A stretch of 64,000 bases of DNA from Microthyrium microscopicum (taxonomy: Eukaryota; Ascomycota; Dothideomycetes; Microthyriales; Microthyriaceae): NCBI GenBank assembly GCA_010405405.1, contig MU004231.1:737736-801735 (forward strand), in the 5' to 3' direction. The notes beneath the pieces are model-generated. The model was not told the DNA's origin. It made no database searches and saw only the letters and a program-made list of their open reading frames with translations. The position numbers and the translations under genes are program-made. Position 1 is the first letter of the stretch. The number at the start of each line of letters is the position of its first letter. Below are positions 31,674 through 42,026 of this stretch, piece by piece.

Positions 31674-33404
31674 CTAACTATACTGATTTTGGTTAATGCT
31701 AGATGACCTTTCTCCAGAAGAATGTGAAGATGGGTCCTCAATCATCCGCTTAAGGGCTTTGCCTAGTCTCTCAATGCTCTCGCTGAGCATGTCTTCATCT
31801 TCCCAAGCGAAACATAATCGAATGAAACGATCTTTGGCTTTGTTGGGCTCCTTTCCTCCACTTTTTGGAATTGGCACTCTACATAGCGCCTCTGTTTGAA
31901 TGATAACATTCTCTTTCATCGCTTGCTCCGCAAGATCTGTCGCGCTGATACCTTTCGGTAGGAGGGCATAAATGAAATATCCTCCAGCCACAACATCAGG
32001 TACCGATTTGTCTCCAAAAGTTTGCTCAGCCAGCTTTTGGACCTCCGCATCTGTCGACGACCTGTCATTAACGCTCGCAACACTGATGCTTTTCCAAGGC
32101 AACTGAACTCCCAAAGGTTCTAAGTGTTCCTCAATTGCTTGTACCATGGTCTTCCAACGTTTTGCATAGTCTGGTATCAATACTTCCGTGATATGTTTCT
32201 GCAGATCTCCATTTTCTAGTGACCTCGCCACAAAAACGCCCGTCAAGTTCGATGACGCCCCGCCCGATCGAATCGGACCAGCCTGTGAGAGCGCAAAAGC
32301 GAGTTTACTCGTCGCTAAGTAATATTAGCAAGCTGACTTTGGTAATAAAGCCTTTACTTAGCGCAGTCACAGTTGTACATTACCTTCAACCCATCCCGTT
32401 CGCACTCCAGGCCCGCAAATCTTGCTAAAGCTGCCATTGCTTAGCGCATTGCCAAAGCCATCTGCGCCCTTGCGCTCTGCACCACCATCAAGCACCCGAT
32501 CAACATCTACTATTCGCGGAATGACAGCTCGAATTGCGCCCTTCTTTGGAACTAGTTCATAGTTTAGTACTGGCTCGCAATTCCTCGAGGGCCCGTCATA
32601 CCTTCTCCCTGTGCTGGCCACCAAAGCACATCATACACATCATCACAAACAATCAACGCATCAAACTCCCTCGCCAGCCTCACAAGCTCCACGCGTGTCT
32701 TCAGCGACATACACCTCCCAGTCGGATTGCTGAATGACGGAACGCAGTAGATGATATGCTTGTATAGCTTCGCCGGCCAAGCGCGTGGCATCGGCTTGTA
32801 AACCTGTATTCCCATCAGCCAGCTGCCCATGATAACCACTGATATCATTATTCAAACTCACCGGCCCAGTCTTCCCCTCCCTCACAGCCTCGTCCTCAAC
32901 TTCCCTCAGTTGTCTCCTGAAATCCGCAAAATCAATCCCATCAACTCCATCTTCCACGCTCTTCGCCTTGAGCCCTGCATCGTCAATGATCCGGCAGGCG
33001 AGGAAGTATGTTGGTTCCACAACCCAGACGGCGCGCGTATATCCCGGATCTGCACAAGTGTTTAAGATAATGCCGAGGGACTGTGACGCGCCACCAGTGG
33101 TTGATATCCGGTCTATAGGAACGGGCGAGTGTGGTGAAAAAGTTTTAGTGAGGAATGTTGATAATGCGTTCCGGAGCTCGGTAGGTCCCTTGTTAGGCGC
33201 GTATTGCAGGGCTGGCACGAAGACTTCTGGCTCTTGGAGGACTGAGGTGGCGGCTCTGAGTAGGAGTTTGGAGGGCAGCAGTGATGGGGCTGGCCAGCCT
33301 GTTCTATGTTAGGCATTTGAAGGAATAAGGATGGTTGATACGGCAGCTGAGAGGTTCATTGAAGACTTACCTCTGAGGAGATTGATCAAGCGTGGAGAAG
33401 ACAT
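31674..33404 (-). CDS. PLP-dependent aminotransferase, class I/II (YER152C-like)
   Basis: Five exons (33371-33404, 32862-33298, 32602-32803, 32384-32551, 31674-32314) encode about 493 residues and all phases fit. The N-terminus is MSSPRLINLLRGWPAPSLLP. Fold-type I features follow: LQYAPNKGPTELRNAL, TTGGASQSLGIIL, VEPTYFL, the YCVPSFSNPTGR substrate/PLP loop, ALIVCDDVYDVL with the PLP-ring aspartate, and SNGSFSKICGPGVRTGW with the Schiff-base lysine at about 268. The C-terminal domain ends RFIRLCFAWEDEDML. This matches fungal proteins related to yeast YER152C and bacterial 2-aminoadipate/valine-pyruvate type transaminases. The substrate is not evident. Confidence 0.88.
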
Positions 33405-33600
33405 TGGCTGATCTAGTCTAGTTTGGATATGCTGATGCTTTATTAAAACCATGTTATTTTTGATTAAACTTTCATGTTTTGGATGTTTCTACAGAAAATT
33501 AAGCAAACGATTTGGGATGAGATGACGTTGATATGTGGACCCATAATAGTCGAGCTGGAACCCAGGTAGGAGAGCTCTACGGTGAATATGGGAATCACTA

Positions 33601-34029
33601 TTATGGCAACATACTCCATTTCTCCATCTGACTGCGGAAACCATATGGGTAGTAAAAACAATAGAAAATCAATTGATCTGTGGTTTGTTGAATACAAGAA
33701 GGCTCAATTTCAGGAGTGAGATGGTTATGTTGAAATGCTAATTTTAGAGTATTGTAACAACACAAAGTGAGTTCTTGACCTTTTTGAAATGTGCCAATTG
33801 TTGTTGCTTCAACCCAAAAGTCGTCAAAAAAGCTCCCATAAAGTCGCTGTTCCTGTGTCATCGTTGAGAAGAAGGGCTTTGGGTGAGAGCAGAGAAATTG
33901 ACAAATGCCGCTAAGAATTATCTTGAAGTTCGGATTTTCGTGGTAGCTGTGAGGGATAGCACCTCGAAGGATCTGTAGCATATTCTCAGGATCTAGGGCG
34001 AAGATGGCATCAGACAAGGGCTGGCTCAT
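33601..34029 (-). CDS. Hypothetical small protein
   Basis: An open frame of 142 residues starts at the ATG at 34029 (MSQPLSDAIFALDPENMLQILRGAIPHSYHENPNFK). It has a normal amino acid mix and a plausible helical start, but no family I recognise. The frame continues upstream to 34236 with Ser/Pro-rich sequence that looks like leader. It could be the last exon of the uncertain gene just upstream. Confidence is low because nothing but the frame supports it. Confidence 0.35.
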   Translation of the reverse strand: MSQPLSDAIFALDPENMLQILRGAIPHSYHENPNFKIILSGICQFLCSHPKPFFSTMTQEQRLYGSFFDDFWVEATTIGTFQKGQELTLCCYNTLKLAFQHNHLTPEIEPSCIQQTTDQLIFYCFYYPYGFRSQMEKWSMLP

Positions 34030-34259
34030 CTTGAAGCTTTTATAAGCCCGCTGGCTTAGCTGATGTAAGAACGACTGGACTTTGAGTAGAATGAAAACGA
34101 TTGGCAAGTTTGATGGCCTTGGGAGTGATTGATAAGATAGATACATTAACGGACTTAGTGATGGCTGCGATCTTTGATGGAGACGTCGCTTGTTGTGGTT
34201 TGGCAAATAAGGTCGAGATGTCGTTTGTGACCACACAAGCCTTCTCTGAACGAGCTGAT

Positions 34260-34931
34260 CTAGGCTTGGGCTTCAGTTGAGAAGAGAGCCATTTTCCGCA
34301 TTGCTTTCCAAAAAAAACTCTTTGAGTAAGGTTGGTGATTCCAGTTGGCTTTGAGCCTAGTAGAGACTAATTGGAGGGTTTCCGTGAGCTTCTTTGAACG
34401 AATGAATTCATAATCAAAATCAAGTTTGTGCTGATGGTCCCCAGGGCGTCCTCCCTCAACGGCGATGACTCCCATAGACGCTCCCAGATAAAAGAGGCTG
34501 TATTTTATTGCCCACCAGAAGCGTTGGAGCTTCACATCTGTCAAGCTAAAATTTCCGATCGCGGTCAAGAACCCATCGTCTGTCTTCATAATGGGTGATG
34601 GCGGCCAGCAAGTGTGATGGAGATTTGGCCCATTTCTTGTTATTACCCCTGAGTACCAAAACACTTGGAAATCCAACGTCAATAGAGAGCCTCTTAATCT
34701 TGAGCTTATCTTTCGGGAGCATACAAGAATGAATACGACCTGGCTTATAATATTCAAGAATTGCTTACCTGCAAATCCGGCTGTGTGCTCGCTTATAGCA
34801 AATGGTTCTAAGTAGCAGTCCACGGCAACTTGCATGGCGTAGGGTAAGTGCTCCAGAACGACATTAGCAATGTTGATATTATCATACTTACCTGAGTAGA
34901 TATGATCAGTAGGATAGTCATCTCTGTACAT
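34260..34931 (-). CDS. Hypothetical gene of uncertain structure
   Basis: There are two competing readings. Read through, the frame is open for 223 residues from 34931. Alternatively, good donor sites at 34891 (GTAAGT) and 34768 (GTAAGC) with matching acceptors give three exons (34892-34921, 34769-34850, 34546-34709). These encode about 91 residues: MTILLIISTQ joined to HLPYAMQVAVDCYLEPFAISE, then DKLKIKRLSIDVGFPSVLVLRG and NNKKWAKSPSHLLAAITHYED. The spliced protein looks more natural than the read-through one in that part. Further minus-strand coding-like sequence (LNEVKELIKKDRWKRRDLLNEA) lies upstream near 35000-35075, so a longer multi-exon gene is possible. No family is recognised. Confidence 0.35.
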   Translation of the reverse strand: MYRDDYPTDHIYSGKYDNINIANVVLEHLPYAMQVAVDCYLEPFAISEHTAGFAGKQFLNIISQVVFILVCSRKISSRLRGSLLTLDFQVFWYSGVITRNGPNLHHTCWPPSPIMKTDDGFLTAIGNFSLTDVKLQRFWWAIKYSLFYLGASMGVIAVEGGRPGDHQHKLDFDYEFIRSKKLTETLQLVSTRLKANWNHQPYSKSFFWKAMRKMALFSTEAQA

Positions 34932-35678
34932 CAGTATCGTTCTGCGTAATATTCATTGCGGTCACCTGTTTCAGCTGCATGAATCGATTAATCAGCCTTG
35001 TTGCTTCATTCAGTAGGTCCCTCCTCTTCCATCTATCTTTCTTGATTAGCTCCTTCACTTCATTCAAACTGATATCTTTTATGCTGTCTACAAGATTTTA
35101 TCGACTCTCCGCATGCATCATAGGCAATCAATAGCTCCATGAAGTTCCGAGCATCTAGTCTTTGAGAGTCTTCTTGGAAACAGAAATTACTCACTATCAA
35201 CAACGTCCGCGGCCATACATACCTAGCAATCGTCCTTCCTCTTGATTTCGCCCCACCTCTGTCTCATACTTTCAATATAAACAGCTCTTTCGTACCTCAT
35301 GGTCGTTTGAGCCTCAACCGCTTAGCAACAAGCCCTAGAGCAACTTCCTCAGAATCTCAAGGCTCACAGACCGCTTCACATCGTGAGGCAGTTGCCATCG
35401 ACTAGCCCAGCCCGCTGGTGCCTTCCATTGCTCCTTCTAAAAGCAGTTGCTCTGGACAACCCGCCTCACGCACTGAAAACCCGACACCTTTTTAAATCTT
35501 TGTCGTGTCCTCAACTTCTTCCTCCTCCCACCACCTTTGCGCAATCTTCTTCATCCTCTTCCTATCAAATTTGCGCCTTTCCATCAACTTTACTAGAGCT
35601 GAAGCCTTCTGCTCGCCTTTATTTAGTTCTCTCTACTACCTAAAGCTCTTTCAACCACTTCTTCCAACTCACTTCAGG
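34932..35678. other. Spacer with leader of the zinc-knuckle gene
   Basis: About 34940-35230 has coding-like minus-strand pieces that may belong to the uncertain gene downstream. From about 35270 the plus strand is rich in C and T. It has no ATG between 35301 and the start codon at 35679, and is probably the leader of the zinc-knuckle gene. Confidence 0.4.
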
Positions 35679-37515
35679 ATGTCTGAGTGGGACACTCCAA
35701 CAAATGGCGCTGCTGCAACAGATGATGCTTGGGGCACCGCCACCAATGGAACCCCCGACATCATGGCCCAAGGCGATGATTTTGGCGCTCCTATCAATGC
35801 CAATGATGCCGCAGGATTCGACTTCGACGGCGAAGGCGCTACCAATGGTGAAGAGAAGCCCGCCGCTCCGATCGTCATCAACCCACGCGGAGCCTTCGAA
35901 TTCGACTTCAAGACTTTTGGAGTAGTCATTCCAGAGATGACTGACGAGGAAGCATGGCACGCGATGAAAGTTGCTGACGACAATCGTGATGTCCTTGGCC
36001 TCAAGGCTGTGAGTGTTCAAACACCGTCGGTTATTTTCGTTGCTAATGTCATAAGCATCTCATTGCCTACGCAAAGGCTCTCCACAACCAAGGTGTCGCC
36101 CTCAACCCCGCCGATGTGGCCGCGAGCATGAAGGGAGACAAGTTCAACCTCCACCTTGTCGCTATCGTATGCCAAAAGACTGCCTGTGTTCAATGAAGTG
36201 CCTGCTAATAATGTTATTCAGGATCGCCCACTAGGCGCTCGCTATTGCCCAATCGGCTTGCAAGGTCAACAAGGCCTCAAGTATACCTTGACCATTCAAC
36301 AGGGTCCCAATCCACCAAACAACAAGATGCATTCTCACTGGCCGACCTCTGAGGGACAGAACATGGAATGGCTCGCCTTGTCCGGATACACTGTTGAGTC
36401 AGACGCATTAGTTTGTCATAATTGTGGTGGTACTGAAGTCATGCATTCTAGTGTCTGGACAGTTCGCTAACTTATATCTCTTAGGTGTGGGCCATGGCCG
36501 CTCCGGTTGCCCTGAGCCAGTTGAGGAGCGCGTTGCGCTGGTAGCATCTTGTGTTCACTGCTCTGGAGAGCACTTCAGTCGCTATTGCACGGAGCCTCGA
36601 GTTGAGCGAGGAGGCTCGGCCAAGACGTGCAAAATCTGCGAGAGTCCAGACCACCTTGCGTCTGAATGCCCCGATAAGCCAGTTCGTGACAACCGCTGCT
36701 TTAACTGTGGCGAAGGAAAGTATCTCGTGTCCTTCTCTTGAAACCCACTGACTTATCTAGATGGTCATTCCAAGGCCGATTGCACGAACGAGCGCGTCAT
36801 GATCTGTAGAACCTGCAACCAGACTGGACACATGGCGAGACAGTGCCCCGAGGGCGGTGACAATGAGGGCGGCGACAATGATGGCCGAGATGATCGCGGT
36901 CCAATGGTCTGTCATAACTGCAGCCAAGGTTCTTCAACACTATACAGTGGTTAGCATCATTGACTAATCAGATGTAGAGGGACACAAAGCATCAGACTGT
37001 ACAGAGCCGCGAGCAATTACTTGTCGCAAGTGCGGCGGTGAGTTTTATCGTAACTATCCTTGATACAAATACTCACACTAGACAGAGGTGGGACACATGG
37101 CTCGCGAATGCACCAACACCGAGGTTGCTGATCGCGCTGTAACGTGCAAAAATTGTGATGCCGAAGGTAATACTCCATTTCTTTCATGTTTGCTACGGGA
37201 TGCTAACATAATCGTAGGTCATTCCGCTCGCGATTGCACCAAGCCGCGCGATTGGTCTCGCGTAAAATGCAGCAATTGTGATCGCACAGGTCATACTGCT
37301 AGTGAGTGGATCTGCAAAAAGTGAATGTTAACTTGTACTAACCTAGCATATCAGTCCGTTGCCGTGCTCCAAAGAAAGTTGTCGCTCCAGTCGCTGAGGT
37401 CAATGACCTGTCTATCGCTGGGGATGCGAATGGAGACTTTGGTGGAAACACCAACGGTGGCTTCGACGAGTTTGACAGCTCTGCGAACCCGGCTCCAGCG
37501 GTCAGCGATTGGTAG
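35679..37515 (+). CDS. CCHC zinc-knuckle nucleic-acid-binding protein with nine knuckles
   Basis: Nine exons fit: 35679-36008, 36056-36166, 36222-36429, 36485-36715, 36761-36928, 36978-37037, 37086-37166, 37218-37301 and 37355-37515 (about 477 residues). Residues about 1-210 have an acidic Asn/Gly start and then a compact region (FEFDFKTFGVVIPEMTDEEAW, HLIAYAKALHNQGVALNP). Then come nine CX2CX3-4HX4C-type knuckles: CHNCGGVGHGRSGC, CVHCSGEHFSRYC, CKICESPDHLASEC, CFNCGEDGHSKADC, CRTCNQTGHMARQC, CHNCSQEGHKASDC, CRKCGEVGHMAREC, CKNCDAEGHSARDC and CSNCDRTGHTAIRC. Such arrays bind single-stranded RNA or DNA, as in yeast Gis2 and CNBP. One intron (36716-36760) would need a GA donor in place of GT; read through, the protein would stop at 36741 after four half-complete knuckles. 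Confidence 0.85.
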
Positions 37516-38014
37516 AGGATTCCGGTTCACCTTCATTCCTTCGGGTTTTGTGTTTTGAAATTGTGATTACTTCGATCTTCGATCGATTGGGGACAGTGGA
37601 AACTTGACTATCGATGACTTGGTCTTGTTGCAATGCTTGACTCATGGCGGGCAATTTTCGACTTTGCCTTGCAGAATTGTGTTGCTCAGGGATAGAAAGG
37701 CTGAGAGCATCGGTGCTTATCGAAATTGGGATCACAAAGATGTGTGGCGATTATGTGCGGTAAACCAGGACTACCAGATAGATAGTTCATAATGAAAAAA
37801 AGTAGTTGCTTCGATTCTTCCGCTCCAATTCTGGCATTGTGCATCAAATGGACAGGTCCATGATAGATTTAGTCTCCATGGGAGCCAGGAGTTCTTGTTT
37901 GAGTTTGGTGACCGAGTCTCGAATATGAGAATGAAACTACATTATTTCGAGTGCATGGACTATGTACAGTGATAGAGTTACAAGGGCCATACCGCGTTTC
38001 TTTTGATTGAGAAT
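37516..38014. other. Convergent 3' flanks
   Basis: The two neighbouring genes point towards each other here. This 0.5-kb stretch should hold both 3' UTRs. No gene is seen. Confidence 0.5.
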
Positions 38015-38835
38015 CTATGATTGTGGTTGTCGTTCGAAATATGACCATTGACCTTCGGGTGCTTTTTCTGTCAAATCTTCCCATCTACACGGCGGTTAGC
38101 AGAGCACTCCAAAGGATCTATCAGCATTACTGACACTTTGTTTTCTATCATTGTGTCGACAAGCTTGTTCTCGCCTTCAGCAACCTGAATAACCTCTTCA
38201 ATAAGCCCTGCACCGATCTTCTCCTCAAGCTCTTCGATTCTATAGCAAAGGTCAGTATCGGTTTCTGTGACGCAGTATCCACGGTCAACTTGCTGTGACA
38301 CCGTCAACAACGGTTCCTGCTCCACAGTAGTATGCCTCTGCTGCTCCAGTTCATTCTTAACCTGAAACGCCTTCAAATCTCGATCCGCATCCTCCTGCGA
38401 CTGCGGCCCAAAACTCCGACTCCACAAAATCTCTCCATCCCATTCCAACTTTCGCAAATCAACCGGCGGCTCCCACATCTTCGCTGGCACAAATGTCCGT
38501 CCCTTGTACTGGAAAAGCTTTGCCCGTTGCTCCTCGCTCATATTGCCCGTGAGCTCCGCAAGCTCGTGCGCCATCCGTGATTCCCAACGGTCAAAGCCAG
38601 CTGGTCTGACAGCTTCTACGATGGCCAGACGTTTGTTGGTAAGTGCGGCGGTCGCTTGGCGGTATATGCTGTGCTCTGGGACTTGTTCGAGCTTGGAGAG
38701 GATGCTGCTGTAGAGAAAGATGAGGGTTGAGCGTGGGGATGGGTGGGTTGCTAGGCCGGTGAGTCCGGTGGGTGTGCCAGGCTCTAGGGTGCGTGCTGAG
38801 CGCACGGCGGCGAGCAGACGAGTTGCTGGCCGCAT
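38015..38835 (-). CDS. Mitochondrial complex I subunit, NDUFA5/B13 family (29.9-kDa type)
   Basis: Exon 1 (38135-38835) and exon 2 (38015-38084), joined over a 50-bp intron, give about 256 residues. The N-terminus, MRPATRLLAAVRSARTLEPG, is basic and hydroxylated as in mitochondrial targeting. TGLTGLATHPSPRSTLIFLY, LEQVPEHSIYRQATAALT and YKGRTFVPAKMWEPP match the ETC_C1_NDUFA5 family as in the Neurospora 29.9-kDa subunit. Splicing restores the family's C-terminus (VWEDLTEKAPEGQWSYFERQP). Without it the frame would end in an unrelated tail. The protein is an accessory subunit of the matrix arm of NADH:ubiquinone oxidoreductase. Confidence 0.93.
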
Positions 38836-39814
38836 TGTATGTGGTTTGGATGCTCAATTGACCAAGGAGATGGTGCAATGGGGTGAATTGAGCTGATATG
38901 GCTGGTGTATAGAAAGTTGGTGATAGCAGTGGTGGTTGGAGGCAATTGACAGGGGTGGGGCTTGGCACTTCCTTATGGAATATGGACAGGCAAAATCAAT
39001 GGCATCTTGATGCTTCCATCAGCGTCGCCGGCTCCCATCAACGCTACGCAAGGAAAGAGGCTGTATTTCTAATTACAGTTGATGAACAGTCAAGAAAGTA
39101 GCACCAGCTTTGGAAAATAAAGCGCTCGATAATACCAAGCAGCATATGGGAGCCACCGAGGCTGATAGAGCGCGCCATTCATTCTGTCCATCTATTGATT
39201 CCCGTACAGTCATATGTCTACCATAAGCTGTGCTTTACTATCAAGTGCTTTGCTGCCCATCACATGCCTGAAAATTCAGATCTTCATCGAATGCACTGGG
39301 AGTCAAAGCATGTTCTAGTTATAAAGTGCCATTCCTGCCATATGCTACGCTTTACCACCAAGTGCTTTATTCACCATCAAATGCTTAAAGTTACAGACAT
39401 CACCTGGAATGTAAACGGATTTAAAGCAAGCTATCTTATAAAATGTGGTGGTTGATTTCGTAGTTGATATAGGCATGAGCATAAGGCTTGGCGCGGTTGG
39501 ACGAGTGAGGTTGTGGCTTCCCCTGCATCCCCAGACGCTACCAAAACTCGCGGTTTGGAGACGTGGTGCTTACTACTTTCCATCATCGCCTGTTTATTAT
39601 TTACCCTCCTCCTATCTATCTATCTGTACGACTTGAACTTCTCCCACCCGGCTTTCATCGGCTTCTTGTCTTCGTTTCTGCGAGCGTTCTCTCGCCTCCA
39701 TATCTGACTCGTATGACCGTCTGCGCCAATATCTAGGGCCGCCCCGTGAGGCAACGACCTCCCCTTTTTGATTCCCCGCTCTCCTCCCTCTTTTCCACAT
39801 ATACACACGCAGTA
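38836..39814. other. Divergent promoter region with an imperfect repeat
   Basis: It separates the complex I gene (minus) from the disulfide isomerase gene (plus). About 39225-39330 and 39340-39430 share the sequence GTGCTTTACTATCAAGTGCT / ACGCTTTACCACCAAGTGCT followed by similar CCATCA-ATGC text, so they look like diverged tandem copies. No gene is visible. Confidence 0.45.
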
Positions 39815-42026
39815 ATGAGGTTGTCATGGCTGCTATCGCTGGCAGTCCTGGCAGCGCCCTTATGGGCCGCTACAGTCGAAGCCCCAGCTGAATCGCCTGA
39901 GGATGCCTCGACAAAGTTCAACGGCATAGAAGTTCCTGCCATGAAGCAGCTAAGGGGTGATCAAGTGGATGAGACGATAGCCAGCGGGCATTGGTATGAA
40001 GACACTACGACATATGGAAGGTGACATGAACTAACAGAGTCTTACAGGCTTGTCGAATACTACTCCCCATACTGCGGTCACTGCCAAGCTCTGGCACCAA
40101 TACTACAGACGTTATACGAATACTACTATACCAGCAAGCCTGTAGGAGCTCCTTCATCTTCCACCGACGAAGGTCTCAATTCGTTCTCTGGCTTTTACAA
40201 ATTCAAATTCGCAAAGTTAGATTGTGTGGCGTTTGCAGACGGATGCGTTAGCCACAAGGTTGAAAGTTGGCCCACGCTTGCATTTTACAAGGACGGAAAA
40301 GAAGTCAAGAGATCAGTTGGTACCAAGCAGTTACCAGAGCTCAGCAAATGGCTGGAGGAAATTCTGGAATCCATCAAGCCAGGGTCTCGTCTTCCCGAAG
40401 GACCAATATTACCCAAAGTTGGTGATCACGAGGCACCAGCTGGCGCAAAGACCGTCAACCCCGACCAAAAGGATAAAGATCCCGCTGCTGGCAAAGCTGC
40501 TGGTAGTAAACACAATTCTATTGCTGCTGCGACTGCCACAGGCGCTCCGAAAGTGGTCGACAAGAACAAGCCTGTGCCAAATCCACAGGGTACTTCGACT
40601 CACCTCACCCAAGAAAGCTTCCAGAGACTTGTCACCACTACTCGCGATCCTTGGTTCGTCAAGTTCTACGCTCCATGGTGCCATCACTGTCAGGCTATGG
40701 GACCAAACTGGATGGAAATGTCTCGCGAAATGAAGGGCAGCTTGAATATTGGCGAGGTCAATTGCGATTTAGAAAAGAGATTATGCAAGGATGCTAAAGT
40801 AAAGGGTTTCCCAACTCTTCTCTTCTTCCGTGGAGGTGAACGAGTGGAGTACAATGGGCTCCGTGGCGTTGGCGATCTCATCGGCTTCGCGAAAAAGGCT
40901 ATTGACGTTGGTATGGGGGTTGATGACGTTGATAACGCACAATTCAAGAAACTGGAAGAAACGGAAGAAGTCATATTCACATACTTCTACGACCATGCTA
41001 CCACAAGCGAGGATTTCGCTGCTCTTCAGCATCTCACCCTCTCCTTGATTGGCCATGGAAAGCTCGTCAAGACTAACGACCCCAAACTCGCTGAACGATA
41101 CAAAATCTCTACCTGGCCTCGCCTCGTGGTCAGTCGCGATGGCAAGCCCAGCTATTACCCTTATCTGGCACCCAAAGATATGCGCGACTACCGTCAAATT
41201 CTCACTTGGATGAAGACCGTCTGGCAACCACTTGTCCCAGAATTGACTGCATCTAATGCGCGCGAAATCATGTCGAATAGTATCGTCGTTCTTGGTGTGC
41301 TATCGCGTGCGCGCTCCGACGAGTTTATCATTGCACGGCGCGAGATGAAGAGCGCAGCCATAGAATGGATTGACCGCGAAACACATCTCCGCCAATTAGA
41401 GCGCCAGGAACTTCGTGACGCAAAGCAACTACGCATTGAAGAGGCAGAAGACCGTGGTGACGATCGAGCTAAGAGTCGCGCACGCGGAACGCGCATTTTC
41501 CTCGAACCCAAGCCAGAAGTCAAATTCGCCTGGGTCGACGGCATTTTCTGGCAACGGTGGATTAAGACTACATATGGCGTAGATGTTGCTGATGGTGAAA
41601 AGGTAGTCATTATCGACGAAGATGTAAGTTTTATGAATTCACTCCTTTTAAACTCACACACGAGTTTATCACGACGACGAATACTAACATATCCATCAGA
41701 ACAAGCGCTACTGGGACACAACCATGACTGGAAACCCCATCGTACCCAGTCGCACAAGTATTCTTGAAACCATTCCTCGCGTGCTCGCAAACCCACCCAA
41801 AATTCCACCAAAATCAAGCGCCTCCACCATCGGCACAGTATTCTATCGCGTGCGCTCCACCTGGCGCCAGCACCCGTGGTTCAGCACGCTCTTACTCGTC
41901 GGCTTCCTCATCGGCAGCTATGTTATCGCACGGCGTTTCCGCCGACGGCCCTTTGGCAGCGGAGGCTGGATCAACCTGGACGGCGAAAAGGGAGCATTTG
42001 GCAATGGCGCATCCAAGGTCGATTAA
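39815..42026 (+). CDS. EPS1: ER membrane protein disulfide isomerase, Eps1-like
   Basis: Three exons (39815-39993, 40048-41623, 41700-42026) encode about 693 residues. A signal peptide opens the protein (MRLSWLLSLAVLAAPLWA). The first thioredoxin domain has the redox motif in SPYCGHCQALAP (Cys69, Cys72), and its Trp codon upstream is split by the first intron. The second has APWCHHCQAMGPNW (about 271-274), followed by FPTLLFFRGG with the cis-proline. Near the C-terminus is one membrane span (WFSTLLLVGFLIGSYVIARRF, about 643-662) and a basic cytosolic tail (RRFRRRPFG). Two active thioredoxin folds with a C-terminal anchor match the yeast Eps1 group. These act in disulfide exchange and quality control of membrane proteins in the ER. 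CHHC is an unusual but known active site in this group. Confidence 0.88.

Noticed and set aside
41194-41817. Minus-strand frame of 207 codons
   Set aside because: Antisense to the C-terminal part of the Eps1-like gene; Ser/Arg-rich, no family.
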